Shown one piece after another: positions 1-10,594 of a stretch of 48,537 nucleotides of DNA (positions are counted from its first letter, which is position 1; each line of letters opens with the position of its first letter). The notes beneath the pieces were generated by a model. That model ran no database searches and had not been told where the DNA came from. It saw nothing but the letters and a program-made list of their open reading frames with translations. Source of the DNA: Gemmatimonadota bacterium (lineage in GTDB: Bacteria; JAAXHH01); contig VXWP01000071.1 of assembly GCA_009835325.1 (NCBI GenBank), forward strand, positions 1-48,537, written 5' to 3'. The position numbers were made by a program, and so were the translations under genes.

Positions 1-665
1 GGGATGATGGTCGCGAGGGTGGCCGTCGCGAAGACTGTGGCCGCGAGGGGAAGCCGGACTGGGTCAAGGCCCGGCGCCGCGATCTCTCCGCCGAGGAGAT
101 TGCCGTCACCCGCCGACAGTACTGCGCGGCCATTGAACTGATCGACGACCAGGTGGGCCGGATCATTGAAGCGATTGAACGGCGGGGCATGCGGGAGAAC
201 ACCGTGATCGTCTTCGCCAGCGACCACGGCGAGATGCTGGGCGATCACGGGCTGTACACCAAGTCGGTGCCCTACGAGGCGGCCCTGCGGGTGCCCCTGA
301 TCGCCGCCGGACCGGGCATACCGGGCGGGCGTACGTCCGACGCCCTCGTGGAACTGATCGATGTCAACCCTACACTGTGCGCGCTGGCGGGCCTGCCGGC
401 CCAGGAAGGCCTCGACGCGCGAGACCTGGGACCGGTGCTTGTGGGGGAACGGACGACGCACCGGGAGGAAGCGGCCAGTGCACTGCGGGAGTTCAGGCTG
501 ATCCGGACCGCGGAACACAAGCTGGTGGCGCATCACACGGGCGAGGTCGAACTGTATGATCTGGTAAACGATCCGGACGAGTTAGATAACGTGGCGGACG
601 AACAGCCGGAAAGGGTCGCGGCGCTGCAGAGACGGCTGCATCGACGATTTCACTTTCCGCCCTGA
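1..665 (+). CDS. Sulfatase (arylsulfatase family), C-terminal part
   Basis: The reading frame is open from the left edge, so the true start and the N-terminal formylglycine motif lie outside the window. Visible features typical of the alkaline-phosphatase-like sulfatase fold are a 'LIDDQVGRI' helix at about nt 138-164, the metal-ligand segment 'ASDHGEMLGDHG' near nt 219-254, and a C-terminal subdomain ending in the usual 'LYDLVNDPDELDNVA' segment. Such enzymes hydrolyse sulfate esters of carbohydrates or small molecules, often in the periplasm. With the second sulfatase at 1773 it flanks a divergent PhyH gene. The substrate cannot be deduced. Confidence 0.93.
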   Translation, partial: DDGREGGRREDCGREGKPDWVKARRRDLSAEEIAVTRRQYCAAIELIDDQVGRIIEAIERRGMRENTVIVFASDHGEMLGDHGLYTKSVPYEAALRVPLIAAGPGIPGGRTSDALVELIDVNPTLCALAGLPAQEGLDARDLGPVLVGERTTHREEAASALREFRLIRTAEHKLVAHHTGEVELYDLVNDPDELDNVADEQPERVAALQRRLHRRFHFPP

Positions 666-745
666 CATTGCCACCTGGTACCGGCCGCGTCGCTCCGGCC
701 ATGACGGCAGCGCCGGCCGGGCCGCCCGGCTACTGATCCAGCTGC

Positions 746-1591
746 CTAGTGCAGATCGGGCCCGCCGTAGGGCGCTCCATCGGGCGCGACCTTTTGCGGT
801 GAGACGATCTGCCGCCGGTCCGGGGTAAGGCGTTCCAGCAACTCGGGAGACGGCTGGTAACCGTGTCGGAAGTTGCCCCATGACGGTCCGTACCGGTAGA
901 CCACGATACGCCGGGTGCCCGCGTTCCGTCGCATGGCCGAACCGTGGGAGATACCGTCCACGAAGAGCAGCGCGTCACCGGCTTCCATGAACAGTTCCAC
1001 CGACGCGGCGATACCTTCCACCGAGGCGCCCTTCGGCTTCATGGCGTGCCGGGCGAAATCGGGGTGGGTGAAGTTGGACTTGTGGCTGCCGGGGATGACC
1101 ATGGTGGCGCCGTCGCCGGGTCCGATATCGGTCAGCGCGATCAGCACGTTGATCTGGCCGCACATGAACCGGCCGCCGTGGTAGCGGAATCCGTTACGCA
1201 TGATGGGCGGGTATCCCCCGGAGTGCAGTCCGATCGCCTCGCCCGTCTCCCGGAAATTTGCGAAGTTCTCGTCGATGAACAGGGGCCCGTGGGCGTAGTC
1301 GAAGGTACCCTCCCCGCCCACGAAGTGCTTGATCCTGTCGATCCAGGAAGGATGGTCGATCAGCGCTTCGAACGGAGCGCCCGCCTCGTAGATCTGCTGC
1401 AGGTTCAGGCCGTCCACGGTGCCGTAGGTGTGGGCGTGGACGTAACCGTGCCATTCACCGGGAGACAGGGGCGGGATCGCGTCCAGACAGGCGTTCAGTT
1501 CCGCCACCTCGGCCTTCGTCAGGGCCTGCTCCAGGTGGAGGAAGCCCTGCAGGTCGAACAGGTAGATGTCCAGGTCGTCCGGTCTGGTCAT
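746..1591 (-). CDS. PhyH (phytanoyl-CoA dioxygenase) superfamily protein with altered metal motif
   Basis: 281 aa. The fold signature is clear: an N-terminal 'FDLQGFLHLEQAL' helix-strand typical of PhyH proteins, 'TDIGPGDGATMVIPGSHKSN' in the core (residues 154-173), and a distal 'SHGSAMRRN' followed by an Arg that could bind 2-oxoglutarate. PhyH enzymes use Fe(II) and 2-oxoglutarate to hydroxylate small molecules or lipids. The usual proximal His-x-Asp is replaced by 'LHSGG' (H123, S124, G125), so the facial triad lacks its carboxylate unless another residue supplies it. It is divergent from the sulfatase at 1773. Family certain; catalytic activity uncertain. Confidence 0.85.
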   Translation of the reverse strand: MTRPDDLDIYLFDLQGFLHLEQALTKAEVAELNACLDAIPPLSPGEWHGYVHAHTYGTVDGLNLQQIYEAGAPFEALIDHPSWIDRIKHFVGGEGTFDYAHGPLFIDENFANFRETGEAIGLHSGGYPPIMRNGFRYHGGRFMCGQINVLIALTDIGPGDGATMVIPGSHKSNFTHPDFARHAMKPKGASVEGIAASVELFMEAGDALLFVDGISHGSAMRRNAGTRRIVVYRYGPSWGNFRHGYQPSPELLERLTPDRRQIVSPQKVAPDGAPYGGPDLH

Positions 1592-1772
1592 AGGGTGGCG
1601 ATGCCTCCAGGGGAATCGGGTTGATTTACGCGTGTTTATTCGTTATTCTCTTGACCGGAAATATAGCGGCCCCTCCGTCACGGCACAACCTTATTGACCC
1701 GGTGAAACCGGCACCGCCACCCGGGTATTCTGTCGTACTTTCGTTCTCCGAAGACCGGACAAGGCAACTGGT

Positions 1773-3143
1773 ATGAAGGCTTCATCACCGCCCAATGTGC
1801 TGATCGTCCTGAGTGATCAACTGCGGCGGCAGGCCCTGTCCACCTACGGGGACCCAAACATCGTCACACCCCATGTCGACGCGCTTGCCGGCCGGGGCGT
1901 GCGCTTCGAGCGCGCCACCTCGACCTGCCCCATCTGCGTTCCCTTCCGCTTTACCCTCATGACGGGCCTGTACGCCCACGACCGGAAGGTCCCCGCAATC
2001 GAATACAGGATGTCTCCGGCGGAACGGACCCTGGCCGACGAGTTCAACGAGGCGGGCTACGAAACGATCTATACGGGGAAATGGCATCTCGACGGTGGCC
2101 ACGGACGCATGGGATCCGCCGTGCAGTGCGGACGGACGCCCGTGAAGAAAGCCTACCGGGGCCGGTGGCGGAAATGGATGGGATTCGAGCTCAGGAACGG
2201 TCCCTTCGACACTTATTACTTCGAGGACGATGATCCGGTGCCCAGGCCGGTCGAAGGATACCAGACCGACGGACTCTTCGACCTCGCCATGGACTACCTC
2301 GAGCGCCGGGACCCGTCCCGTCCTTTCTGCATGGTGATCTCCGTCGAACCGCCGCATGATCCCTTCGAAGCGCCGGAGGCCCTGCAGCGCAGCTGGGAGG
2401 CAATGGACATCGTGCTGCCGCCCAACGTGGAGGCGGCCGACACCGAGGCCGCGGAACGGTTCATGCTCAACCGGAAGCGGTACTACGCCATGGTCGAGAA
2501 CCTGGACTGGAACATGGGCCGCCTGGGCGCCTTCCTTCTGCGTACCGGGCTGCACGGGGAGACCGTTGTGCTGTTTATGGCGGACCATGGAGAGCTCGGC
2601 GGCGCCCATGGTCTTCGGGGAAAGCAGTGGCCCTACGAAGAGTCCACGGGGATTCCCCTCATCGTGGCGGACCCTCGTCACCCGGAACGGGCCGGTGCCG
2701 TGGTCGAGGACCCGGTCTCCACCGAGGATCTGTTCCCCACCATCCTGGGTCTCGCCGGGCTGAAGCCGAGAGACGCCCTGCCCGGCGAGAACCTGGCCCC
2801 GCTGATCAACGGCAGTGTCGGTCGCCTGGACAGGGAGGGCGTGATGCTGGAATTCGTGGCGGAGCAGCGGATGGGCGTCGCCTTCCACGACTGGGTGTGG
2901 CGCGGGTTCCGTACCGCCCGGTATAAATACACCGTACGCGGCGACAACCACGGCGGCACGCCCTGGCAGTTCTTCGACCTTGCAGCGGACCCATGGGAAC
3001 AGCGGAATCTCGTGGAGGATCCGGCGTACAGGGCGGAGATCACGCGGCACCACGACCTGCTTCGGCAGCGGATGAAGGAAACCGATGATCACTTCGTCCT
3101 GCTTCCGGCATTCGGCAGAGAAGGACTGAACACCTGGGATTGA
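1773..3143 (+). CDS. Sulfatase (type I, formylglycine-dependent)
   Basis: 456 aa. The N-terminus 'NVLIVLSDQLRRQ' carries the first metal ligand (D15). The sulfatase signature is intact as C55-V-P-F-R59 followed by T64-G65; C55 would be oxidised to formylglycine by an FGE that is not in this window. The second metal site is 'MADHGELGGAHG'. The C-terminus ends in the usual 'FFDLAADPWEQRNLVEDP' module. No clear secretion signal is visible, so localisation is open. It is followed after 72 nt by a large membrane protein gene on the same strand, possibly co-transcribed. It hydrolyses a sulfate ester; the substrate is unknown. Confidence 0.93.
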   Translation: MKASSPPNVLIVLSDQLRRQALSTYGDPNIVTPHVDALAGRGVRFERATSTCPICVPFRFTLMTGLYAHDRKVPAIEYRMSPAERTLADEFNEAGYETIYTGKWHLDGGHGRMGSAVQCGRTPVKKAYRGRWRKWMGFELRNGPFDTYYFEDDDPVPRPVEGYQTDGLFDLAMDYLERRDPSRPFCMVISVEPPHDPFEAPEALQRSWEAMDIVLPPNVEAADTEAAERFMLNRKRYYAMVENLDWNMGRLGAFLLRTGLHGETVVLFMADHGELGGAHGLRGKQWPYEESTGIPLIVADPRHPERAGAVVEDPVSTEDLFPTILGLAGLKPRDALPGENLAPLINGSVGRLDREGVMLEFVAEQRMGVAFHDWVWRGFRTARYKYTVRGDNHGGTPWQFFDLAADPWEQRNLVEDPAYRAEITRHHDLLRQRMKETDDHFVLLPAFGREGLNTWD

Positions 3144-3160
3144 ACACCCGGGATTGAACC
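3127..3160. repeat. 14-bp tandem duplication across the sulfatase stop
   Basis: The unit tgaacacctgggat (3127-3140) is repeated with one mismatch at 3141-3154 and begins a third time (tgaacc, 3155-3160). The TGA stop of the sulfatase (3141-3143) is the first codon of the second unit. It belongs to a window-wide pattern of short duplications at gene ends. Confidence 0.8.
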
Positions 3161-3215
3161 GCACCGGCCCGTCCCCGGCGGCAGTGCCTGAACAACAAGG
3201 GAAATCGAAGCTTTC

Positions 3216-5207
3216 ATGTCCCAGACCAGCAAGACCACCCCGCGGGCCGGCGAGTCCGGAAGCGGGGGCCTGGCAACCACATTGACCACCGGGCTCACCC
3301 GCAGGGCGCTGCTGATCGGCGTCTTCCTGTCCATTCTGCTGAACATCTGGACGATCCACGCGGGCTATATCTCCCAGTCGTCCTTCATCAGTCTGACTCA
3401 CCTGCCCGTTTCCGCGCTGTTCCCCTTCCTGCTGGTGGTGCTGGGACTCAATCCCCTGCTGAAACGCTTCTGGCCGTCCAGGGTGCTTAACCGGAACGAA
3501 CTGATCATCGTCTTCTTCCTGGTGTTCACCGCTTCGACCATTCCTGCCTGGCCCTTCAGTTCCTACTGGATCGGCGGTATTACGGGACCGTACTACAACG
3601 CCACCACGGAAAACCAGTGGGCGGAACTGTTCTTCCAGTACCTGCCCTCCTGGCTCATTGTCCAGGACGAACAGCAAGCCCTCACATGGTTTTTCGAGGG
3701 CATCCCGGACAGCCGCCCCCCGGTACTCGGTATGATCCGCGCTGCCTGGACGGTTCCGATGGTCTGGTGGATCACCTTCTTCCTCGCCATCTTCGTGGTC
3801 GGCGCATCGGCCATGGTCATGCTACGCAAGCAGTGGGTGGAACACGAGCGGCTGACCTTCCCCCTCGCCCAGATCCCGCTGATCATGATCGAGGAGCAAA
3901 AGGGCCGGGCGCTGCCGGCCGTGATGCAGTCGAAGCTGTTCTGGTACGCCTTCGGCATTACGCTGTTCATTTTCCTCTGGAACATCGTCGGTTTCTTCAA
4001 CTGGGTCAGTCCGATCCCCCTCGGTCCACTGCATTTTTTTAACCTTGTGCTGGCGCGGTCGTTTCCCGCCATTCCCGTGAAATTCAATTTCCTGGTCGCG
4101 GGTGTCGGTTACTTCACCAACCTGAACGTCCTGTTCAGCATCTGGGTGTTTTTCGTCATCATGACGATTCAGCAGGGCATCATGACGCGCCTCGGCGTGC
4201 CCGGGGCCTTCGCCGTCGTCAAATCGCAGCATTCCGGCGGTTTTCTCATGTTTACCCTTTTCGCGCTGTGGTCCGCAAGGCGGCACCTGAAGGACGTCGT
4301 GATGAAGGCGCTGGGCAAGGCGCCCCACGTGGACGACTCCAGGGAGTTCTTCTCTTACCGAATGGCCGTGCTGGGCGTGCTGGGGGGCGTTACGTACATC
4401 GTCTGCTGGCTGTACGCGTCGGGCATGTCCCTCGGCATCATTGCCTTCATGATGGGCTCTCTCCTGATCATGTTCGTGGGCGTGACCCGCATCGTGGCGG
4501 AGACGGGCATCGTATTCCTGGACCTGCCCTTCGAGACCCACGACTTCACCGTGGCCGTCATCGGTTCCGGGAGCATCAGCACGCGGGACCTGACCAACCT
4601 GGCCATCGCCAATACATACGCCCGGAACTGGCGCACGCTCGGCATGTGCTCCATGGGGCACATTGCGAAGGTGGACGATGAACTGGGCGGCACCGGCAAG
4701 GGGTCCTTCAGGACGATCACCGCCGTGCTCGCGATGAGCATCGTCGTGGCGCTGGTCTTCACGCTGTACCTGGGATACAATCACGGCGGGGCTTCGCAGT
4801 TCTTCGAGCCTGCGTTCAACAACGGGACCAAGCTACCTTACGACAATCTGGTTAAATGGATCAACAACCGGGAGGCGATCACAGGCACCGAGTTCTGGTT
4901 CATGATGTTCGGCGGTTTGATCACTGCCCTGCTGATCCAGGCCCATCACCGGTTCACGTGGTGGTCGCTGCATCCCATCGGGTTCACCGTGGTCCTGACG
5001 CCGGGCATGGCCAGTTCGGCCTTCACCCTGTTCCTGGTCTGGTGCGTGAAGGCCCTGCTGCTGAAGATCGGCGGCATCCAGCTTTACCGGCAGGCCATAC
5101 CCGCGGTGATGGGCATGCTCGTGGCCTTCGTGCTGGGCGTGTTTCTGTCCTACGTGGCGGACGTCACGTGGTTTCCGCGGGCCGGCCATCCCGTACAGAA
5201 CTGGTAA
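3216..5207 (+). CDS. Large polytopic membrane protein, DUF6785/DUF6784-like
   Basis: 663 aa, mostly hydrophobic with roughly a dozen or more membrane segments after a polar N-terminus of about 30 residues. The segment 'QWVEHERLTFPLAQIPL' (about residues 205-221) sits in a loop between membrane helices and matches my memory of the uncharacterised DUF6785 family of Planctomycetes-type bacteria. A further conserved-looking stretch is 'THDFTVAVIGSGS'. The architecture suggests a transporter, perhaps distantly OPT-like, but no substrate is known. It sits between a sulfatase and a Minf_1886 gene on the same strand. That the protein is real and membrane-bound is certain; the family label is moderate. 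Confidence 0.75.
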   Translation: MSQTSKTTPRAGESGSGGLATTLTTGLTRRALLIGVFLSILLNIWTIHAGYISQSSFISLTHLPVSALFPFLLVVLGLNPLLKRFWPSRVLNRNELIIVFFLVFTASTIPAWPFSSYWIGGITGPYYNATTENQWAELFFQYLPSWLIVQDEQQALTWFFEGIPDSRPPVLGMIRAAWTVPMVWWITFFLAIFVVGASAMVMLRKQWVEHERLTFPLAQIPLIMIEEQKGRALPAVMQSKLFWYAFGITLFIFLWNIVGFFNWVSPIPLGPLHFFNLVLARSFPAIPVKFNFLVAGVGYFTNLNVLFSIWVFFVIMTIQQGIMTRLGVPGAFAVVKSQHSGGFLMFTLFALWSARRHLKDVVMKALGKAPHVDDSREFFSYRMAVLGVLGGVTYIVCWLYASGMSLGIIAFMMGSLLIMFVGVTRIVAETGIVFLDLPFETHDFTVAVIGSGSISTRDLTNLAIANTYARNWRTLGMCSMGHIAKVDDELGGTGKGSFRTITAVLAMSIVVALVFTLYLGYNHGGASQFFEPAFNNGTKLPYDNLVKWINNREAITGTEFWFMMFGGLITALLIQAHHRFTWWSLHPIGFTVVLTPGMASSAFTLFLVWCVKALLLKIGGIQLYRQAIPAVMGMLVAFVLGVFLSYVADVTWFPRAGHPVQNW

Positions 5208-5248
5208 ACGGACGGTTGCCGGCCGGCTTCGGTTGACGGAGGTGTGAC

Positions 5249-5638
5249 GTGTCGGAAGAAAAGGATCCCCAGGAAGTACTCGACCGTATCCTGGAAACGG
5301 ATGGCCGATATCCCCGGCGGGCTTACCTCTTCGTCATGGAGGCGGTTTCCTTCACGGTGGAAAAACTGACTGTCCGCAGGCACATCACGGGGAAGGAACT
5401 CTCCCTCGGCATACGGGATCTGGCCCTCGAGCGGTTCGGCATCGCGGCGAAGCTGGTCTTCGACGAGTGGAACATCTCGAAAACCCGTCAGTTCGGCGAT
5501 ATCGTGTTCAATCTCGTCAACGAGGGACTACTGCGCAAGACCGAGGAAGACTCCATCGAAGACTTCGACGAGGTGTTCGATTTCGGCACCGCTTTCGAGA
5601 CAGAGATCCAGATAGACTCCGAATCGAAACGTAGCTGA
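5249..5638 (+). CDS. Minf_1886 family protein
   Basis: 129 aa. It begins with GTG at 5249, behind a strong Shine-Dalgarno GGAGG at 5238-5242. The sequence fits the Minf_1886 family across its whole length: an N-terminal helix 'DRILETDGRYPRRAYLFVMEAV', then 'RRHITGKELSLGIRD', 'FDEWNISKTRQFGDIVFNLV' and a C-terminal 'FDEVFDFGTAFE'. The family is common in Planctomycetes, Verrucomicrobia and relatives and has no assigned biochemical function. The gene follows the membrane protein by 41 nt and ends 2 nt before the end of the convergent acetamidase gene, leaving no room for a separate terminator. Confidence 0.85.
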   Translation: MSEEKDPQEVLDRILETDGRYPRRAYLFVMEAVSFTVEKLTVRRHITGKELSLGIRDLALERFGIAAKLVFDEWNISKTRQFGDIVFNLVNEGLLRKTEEDSIEDFDEVFDFGTAFETEIQIDSESKRS

Positions 5639-5640
5639 TC

Positions 5641-7374
5641 TTACGACCGGCGGACCGCTCGACGTTGCCTCCTTCCGAATGTGGGCTTGGCGGGAGCGGT
5701 ATCCTGCGCGGTCTCGTCTGCGGCCTGTTGCACCTCGTTGCGGGAATCCGAGGCTTTCGCGGCGTTTTCTGCCGGTTCCGTCACGGCATCCTTTCCGCCG
5801 CGGGCTGCCGGAGCGGCCTCCACCGGGACGGACCCGGCGTCCGATTGCACCGGCGATGGGTCCTTTTGCGAGACCGATTCGTCTTTCCTGGTGGATTCGT
5901 CTTTCCTGGCGGATTCGTCTTTCCTGGCGGATCTGCCCCGGGTCCGCCTGTGACCATTGCCTCGCGCGGCACCCCGGCTCGTCTGCCCGCCACGCTTGCC
6001 CCTGGCTGTTTCCTGCTGTTTCTCTGTAGCCGCGACTTCCTGATCGTCTTTAGCTGCGACCTGCTGGTCGTCTTTCGCCGCGACCTGCTGGTCGTCTTTG
6101 GCTGCGGCCTTCCGGTCGTCCTGGACCACGACCTTCCCCTCGTCTTTGGCTGCGACCTGCTGGTCGTCCCTGGCGGCGTCCTGCTGGTCGTTCTCGCCGC
6201 TGGCGGGAGTCGGCGCGCCGTTCGACTTCTGGCGCGTTCCGCGCCGGCCGCCGGATTGTCGGGACCTGCCCGATCCACGCTGCGAACGTCCCGAGCCGGA
6301 TCTGCGAGATGAACGGGCTGCGGGTTGTTCCGTTTCGGCCGCCACGGTCTCGCCTCCGGCGTCGCCATTGGCCGCGGGCGGCAGCACCCGGTAATTGAGC
6401 CGGCCGGATGCGGCGGGCACCGATTTGAGCTTGTTGATCAGGCGCTTGGGAAATACCATGCGCGCGGTCGTCAATGGATTTCCCCACTGGCTGACGCGCA
6501 GGCTGCCGCCCAGGCTGACCAGCGCGTAGGCCGTATCGAAGTCGAGCCCCTTGTCCTGCGAGATCCATTTCACCATTTCCGTGATCGCCAGGCGTGCCGC
6601 CTGGTCTACCGTGGACGCGGACGTGATGGTGATCCACTCGCCCTTGGATTCGACCCGGGGCCAGGAGAACCGGCCGCCCGGCAGCGTGTCCACCCGCAGG
6701 GTGACTTCCGCTTCGACTTCCACGCCGGAACCGGCGATTTGTCCATCTCCCACGCAGGCCTTCACATCGCCCAGCGACAACAGGGCGCCGTTGACCTGCA
6801 CGGGGAGGTAGACCCGGGACCCTGTCGTGATTTCCAGGGTGTCCATGTTCCCGCCGTGCCGGCCCGGGTAGAGGGTATCGATTTCCCCGTGCTTGGCCGC
6901 AACGCCCATGCTACCGATCACCGGGTGAAGCGGCAGCTTGAGCCGGTCATCCAGGTGAACCTGGTTTTCGTTGACTTCGAGGACGCGCACCTCCGGTCTT
7001 TCAATATCCTGACCGGGAACACCCGTCTCCGGCCGCACGGCGAAAACGCCGGTACCGGCCGTCGCGATCTGCTTGACCTGGATCGACAGCACATCGCCGA
7101 TGCTGGCTTCTTCCACGTAGATCGGACCGGTTACGGGTATACCCCCGGACCGGTCGACATCTCCATGGGTTTTGGGTTCTTTCGTAAGAAGACCCCTGTA
7201 GCAGTCCTGCGTTTCCACTACGACGGTTTCGCCGCGGCTCACCGTGATAGCCGGTGAGACGTTCGGACCGAATACCTGGTGGACCCGGTCTCTGGTAACC
7301 CGTCTGGTCAGGACGGCCTGCTCCTTGCTTTCTGTCTTGGACGTTCGTGACGTCCTGGATGATCTGCGAAACAA
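5641..7374 (-). CDS. Acetamidase/formamidase family protein with long repetitive C-terminal tail
   Basis: About 577 aa from the TTG at 7374. I chose this start because the longer frame would run back through the upstream PLP-enzyme gene, and a GAGAGG lies 11 nt before the TTG. Residues 1-330 form an FmdA/AmdA-type amidase domain, with 'DVDRSGGIPVTGPIYVEEA', 'RHGGNMDTLEI', 'LLSLGDVKACVGDGQ' and 'GVEVEAEVTLRV'. These enzymes hydrolyse short amides. The last 245 residues are low-complexity and charged: an RG/SR-rich stretch, then 'AAKDDQQV'-type 8-residue repeats, then 'RKDES' repeats, ending in a basic 'RRQRRAVRRS'. Such a tail is not normal for the family. Confidence 0.85.
   Translation of the reverse strand: MFRRSSRTSRTSKTESKEQAVLTRRVTRDRVHQVFGPNVSPAITVSRGETVVVETQDCYRGLLTKEPKTHGDVDRSGGIPVTGPIYVEEASIGDVLSIQVKQIATAGTGVFAVRPETGVPGQDIERPEVRVLEVNENQVHLDDRLKLPLHPVIGSMGVAAKHGEIDTLYPGRHGGNMDTLEITTGSRVYLPVQVNGALLSLGDVKACVGDGQIAGSGVEVEAEVTLRVDTLPGGRFSWPRVESKGEWITITSASTVDQAARLAITEMVKWISQDKGLDFDTAYALVSLGGSLRVSQWGNPLTTARMVFPKRLINKLKSVPAASGRLNYRVLPPAANGDAGGETVAAETEQPAARSSRRSGSGRSQRGSGRSRQSGGRRGTRQKSNGAPTPASGENDQQDAARDDQQVAAKDEGKVVVQDDRKAAAKDDQQVAAKDDQQVAAKDDQEVAATEKQQETARGKRGGQTSRGAARGNGHRRTRGRSARKDESARKDESTRKDESVSQKDPSPVQSDAGSVPVEAAPAARGGKDAVTEPAENAAKASDSRNEVQQAADETAQDTAPAKPTFGRRQRRAVRRS
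5886..5935. repeat. 15-bp coding tandem repeats (RKDES units)
   Basis: Three to four copies of a 15-bp unit (tcgtctttcctggng) lie in the acetamidase tail and encode R-K-D-E-S on the minus strand. Near-identity at DNA level indicates recent expansion. Confidence 0.75.
6040..6180. repeat. 24-bp coding tandem repeats (AAKDDQQV units)
   Basis: Imperfect 24-bp units reading gcgacctgctggtcgtcttt on the plus strand encode 'AAKDDQQV' and variants such as 'AAKDEGKVVVQDDRK' on the minus strand. Some copies are almost identical and others have drifted, as expected of slippage-driven expansion. Confidence 0.75.
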
Positions 7375-7423
7375 AATAGATATAACCTCTCGTGAATGGG
7401 TTGGTGTATCCAACCGGAGCGGC

Positions 7424-8443
7424 TCAACCGAAGAGCTCGTCTCCGTAGGCGAATACGGCGGGCGTTCCTCCCGTGTGAAGGAATACGACGGAATCGTCCG
7501 TCTGGAACCGCCCCTCGCGGATGTGTATGGCCAGGCCGTCCATGGCCTTGGCCGTGTAAACCGGGTCGAGTACGATGCCCTCGGTCTGCGCCACCAGGCG
7601 CATGGTTTCGAGGCTGGTTCGCGACGGTTCGCCGAAATCCGGTTTGGCGAACGCGCAGGAGACATCGAAATCGTCCGGTGTGAAAGTGTGTTTCAGTCCG
7701 ATGACCGAGGCGCATTCGTTGGCCACGGGCGCGAGACGTTCCTGCATCTCCCGGTCGTCTCCCACCCAGTAGTTGAGCCCGACGGCCTTGAAGCTGGCGG
7801 AGACGGCGCGCAGTCCGACGACCAGCCCTACGATGGTATGGGTCATGGAACTCGTATAGATGGCCCTTGGGGTTATGCTCCGCTGCGCGAGTTGTTCGCA
7901 CAGTTCAAGGACGGCATCGACGTAGGCCACGGCACGCAGGATCGCGCCGTCGCTGCTCGTGTCGTATGCCTTCGACCCCTTGGATTCCAGCTCGTCGATC
8001 TGCTTTTTCAACTCGTCCTTCACGGTCAGGGGAAAGACGTACTTGATCTGGTCCGCCATGAGGTGGTTGAGCAGCAGGTTGCCGGAAACGGGATAGGATC
8101 GGTGGTCCCGCGGGATGACCACGATGGACTTCATGCCCAGCCGGGCGGCGGCCGCGGCGGTCTGCGCGGACTGGTTGGACTGGGAATCGGAGCCGTGGAC
8201 CAGGTAGTCGCACCCGTTCTCGAGGGCGGGACCCAGCGAGTAGGTGAACTGGCGGGCCTTGTTTCCGCCCATGGCCAGCCCGGTCATGTCATCGCGTTTG
8301 ATGAATATGCGGGGGCCCCCGAGGGCCTCCCCGAGGCGAGGACAGTCCTGTAGCGGAGTGGGCAGGTGGGCCACCGGCGCTCGGGTGAACCTGCCCAGAA
8401 GGTGACGCAGTTCCTGCGCGGCGTCACGGTCGTACAACTTCAA
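7424..8443 (-). CDS. D-cysteine desulfhydrase / ACC deaminase family PLP enzyme
   Basis: 339 aa, starting with TTG at 8443. It is a fold-type II PLP enzyme: 'FIKRDDMTGLAMGGNKARQF' contains the Schiff-base lysine K62, 'HGSDSQSNQSAQTAAAAARLG' follows, and the C-terminus has 'VFLHTGGTPAVFAY', the phosphate-side motif of the family. Members convert D-cysteine to pyruvate, ammonia and sulfide, or deaminate 1-aminocyclopropane-1-carboxylate; the sequence alone does not decide which. It lies 90 nt downstream of ggt and 49 nt upstream of the acetamidase on the same strand, suggesting an operon for breaking down gamma-glutamyl or cysteinyl compounds. The operon's function is inference. Confidence 0.87.
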   Translation of the reverse strand: MKLYDRDAAQELRHLLGRFTRAPVAHLPTPLQDCPRLGEALGGPRIFIKRDDMTGLAMGGNKARQFTYSLGPALENGCDYLVHGSDSQSNQSAQTAAAAARLGMKSIVVIPRDHRSYPVSGNLLLNHLMADQIKYVFPLTVKDELKKQIDELESKGSKAYDTSSDGAILRAVAYVDAVLELCEQLAQRSITPRAIYTSSMTHTIVGLVVGLRAVSASFKAVGLNYWVGDDREMQERLAPVANECASVIGLKHTFTPDDFDVSCAFAKPDFGEPSRTSLETMRLVAQTEGIVLDPVYTAKAMDGLAIHIREGRFQTDDSVVFLHTGGTPAVFAYGDELFG

Positions 8444-8484
8444 TATGGCTGCTCCAGCAGGCGAGAGGCCGGGTTCCCCGCGGA

Positions 8485-8514
8485 AATCATCCCAACAGGA
8501 ATCATCCCAACGGG
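8485..8514. repeat. 15-bp tandem duplication between ggt and the PLP enzyme gene
   Basis: Two copies of aatcatcccaaca/cgg (8485-8499 and 8500-8514, one mismatch) lie in the short gap between the minus-strand ggt gene and the downstream PLP enzyme gene. Confidence 0.75.
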
Positions 8515-8533
8515 GTTCTTCCGGCGCGTTCGC

Positions 8534-10306
<1,773 letters not shown>

Positions 10307-10594
10307 TTACCGGAACCTCATGCTTTTGGTGGCGATACCGCTATGTTTATACAGACTGAAGTAATAAAGGCGGACATCCCGTCCGAGTCAAGGCCAATGT
10401 ATATCCGGTAACCTGCGAAAGTCCACGAAATACACTAATTAGAGATACGTTGGACACCCCCTGCGCCTTCAGTTTTTCTCTGTTGATCCACCTGCCCCGT
10501 TGCCGTATATTCGAACGATATTTCGACCGACAGGTAACGACACAGGAAACGACGACTGAACTCATTCGATGCTCCATTTCCACAGGTAACATCC
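10307..10594. promoter_or_regulatory. Divergent intergenic region with candidate sigma-70 promoter
   Basis: This 288-nt region separates the divergent ggt and aminotransferase genes. On the plus strand TTGATC (10483-10488), a 17-nt spacer and TATATT (10506-10511) form a good candidate promoter for the aminotransferase operon, about 80 nt before its ATG. I found no equally good site for ggt. Confidence 0.45.

Noticed and set aside
1785-3677. Long minus-strand open frame of 630 codons
   Set aside because: It lies antisense to the sulfatase and membrane protein genes, has no family motif and is a product of high GC codon-position bias.
5886-6180. Possible CRISPR array
   Set aside because: The 15- and 24-bp units are directly adjacent without spacers and in frame with a coding tail.
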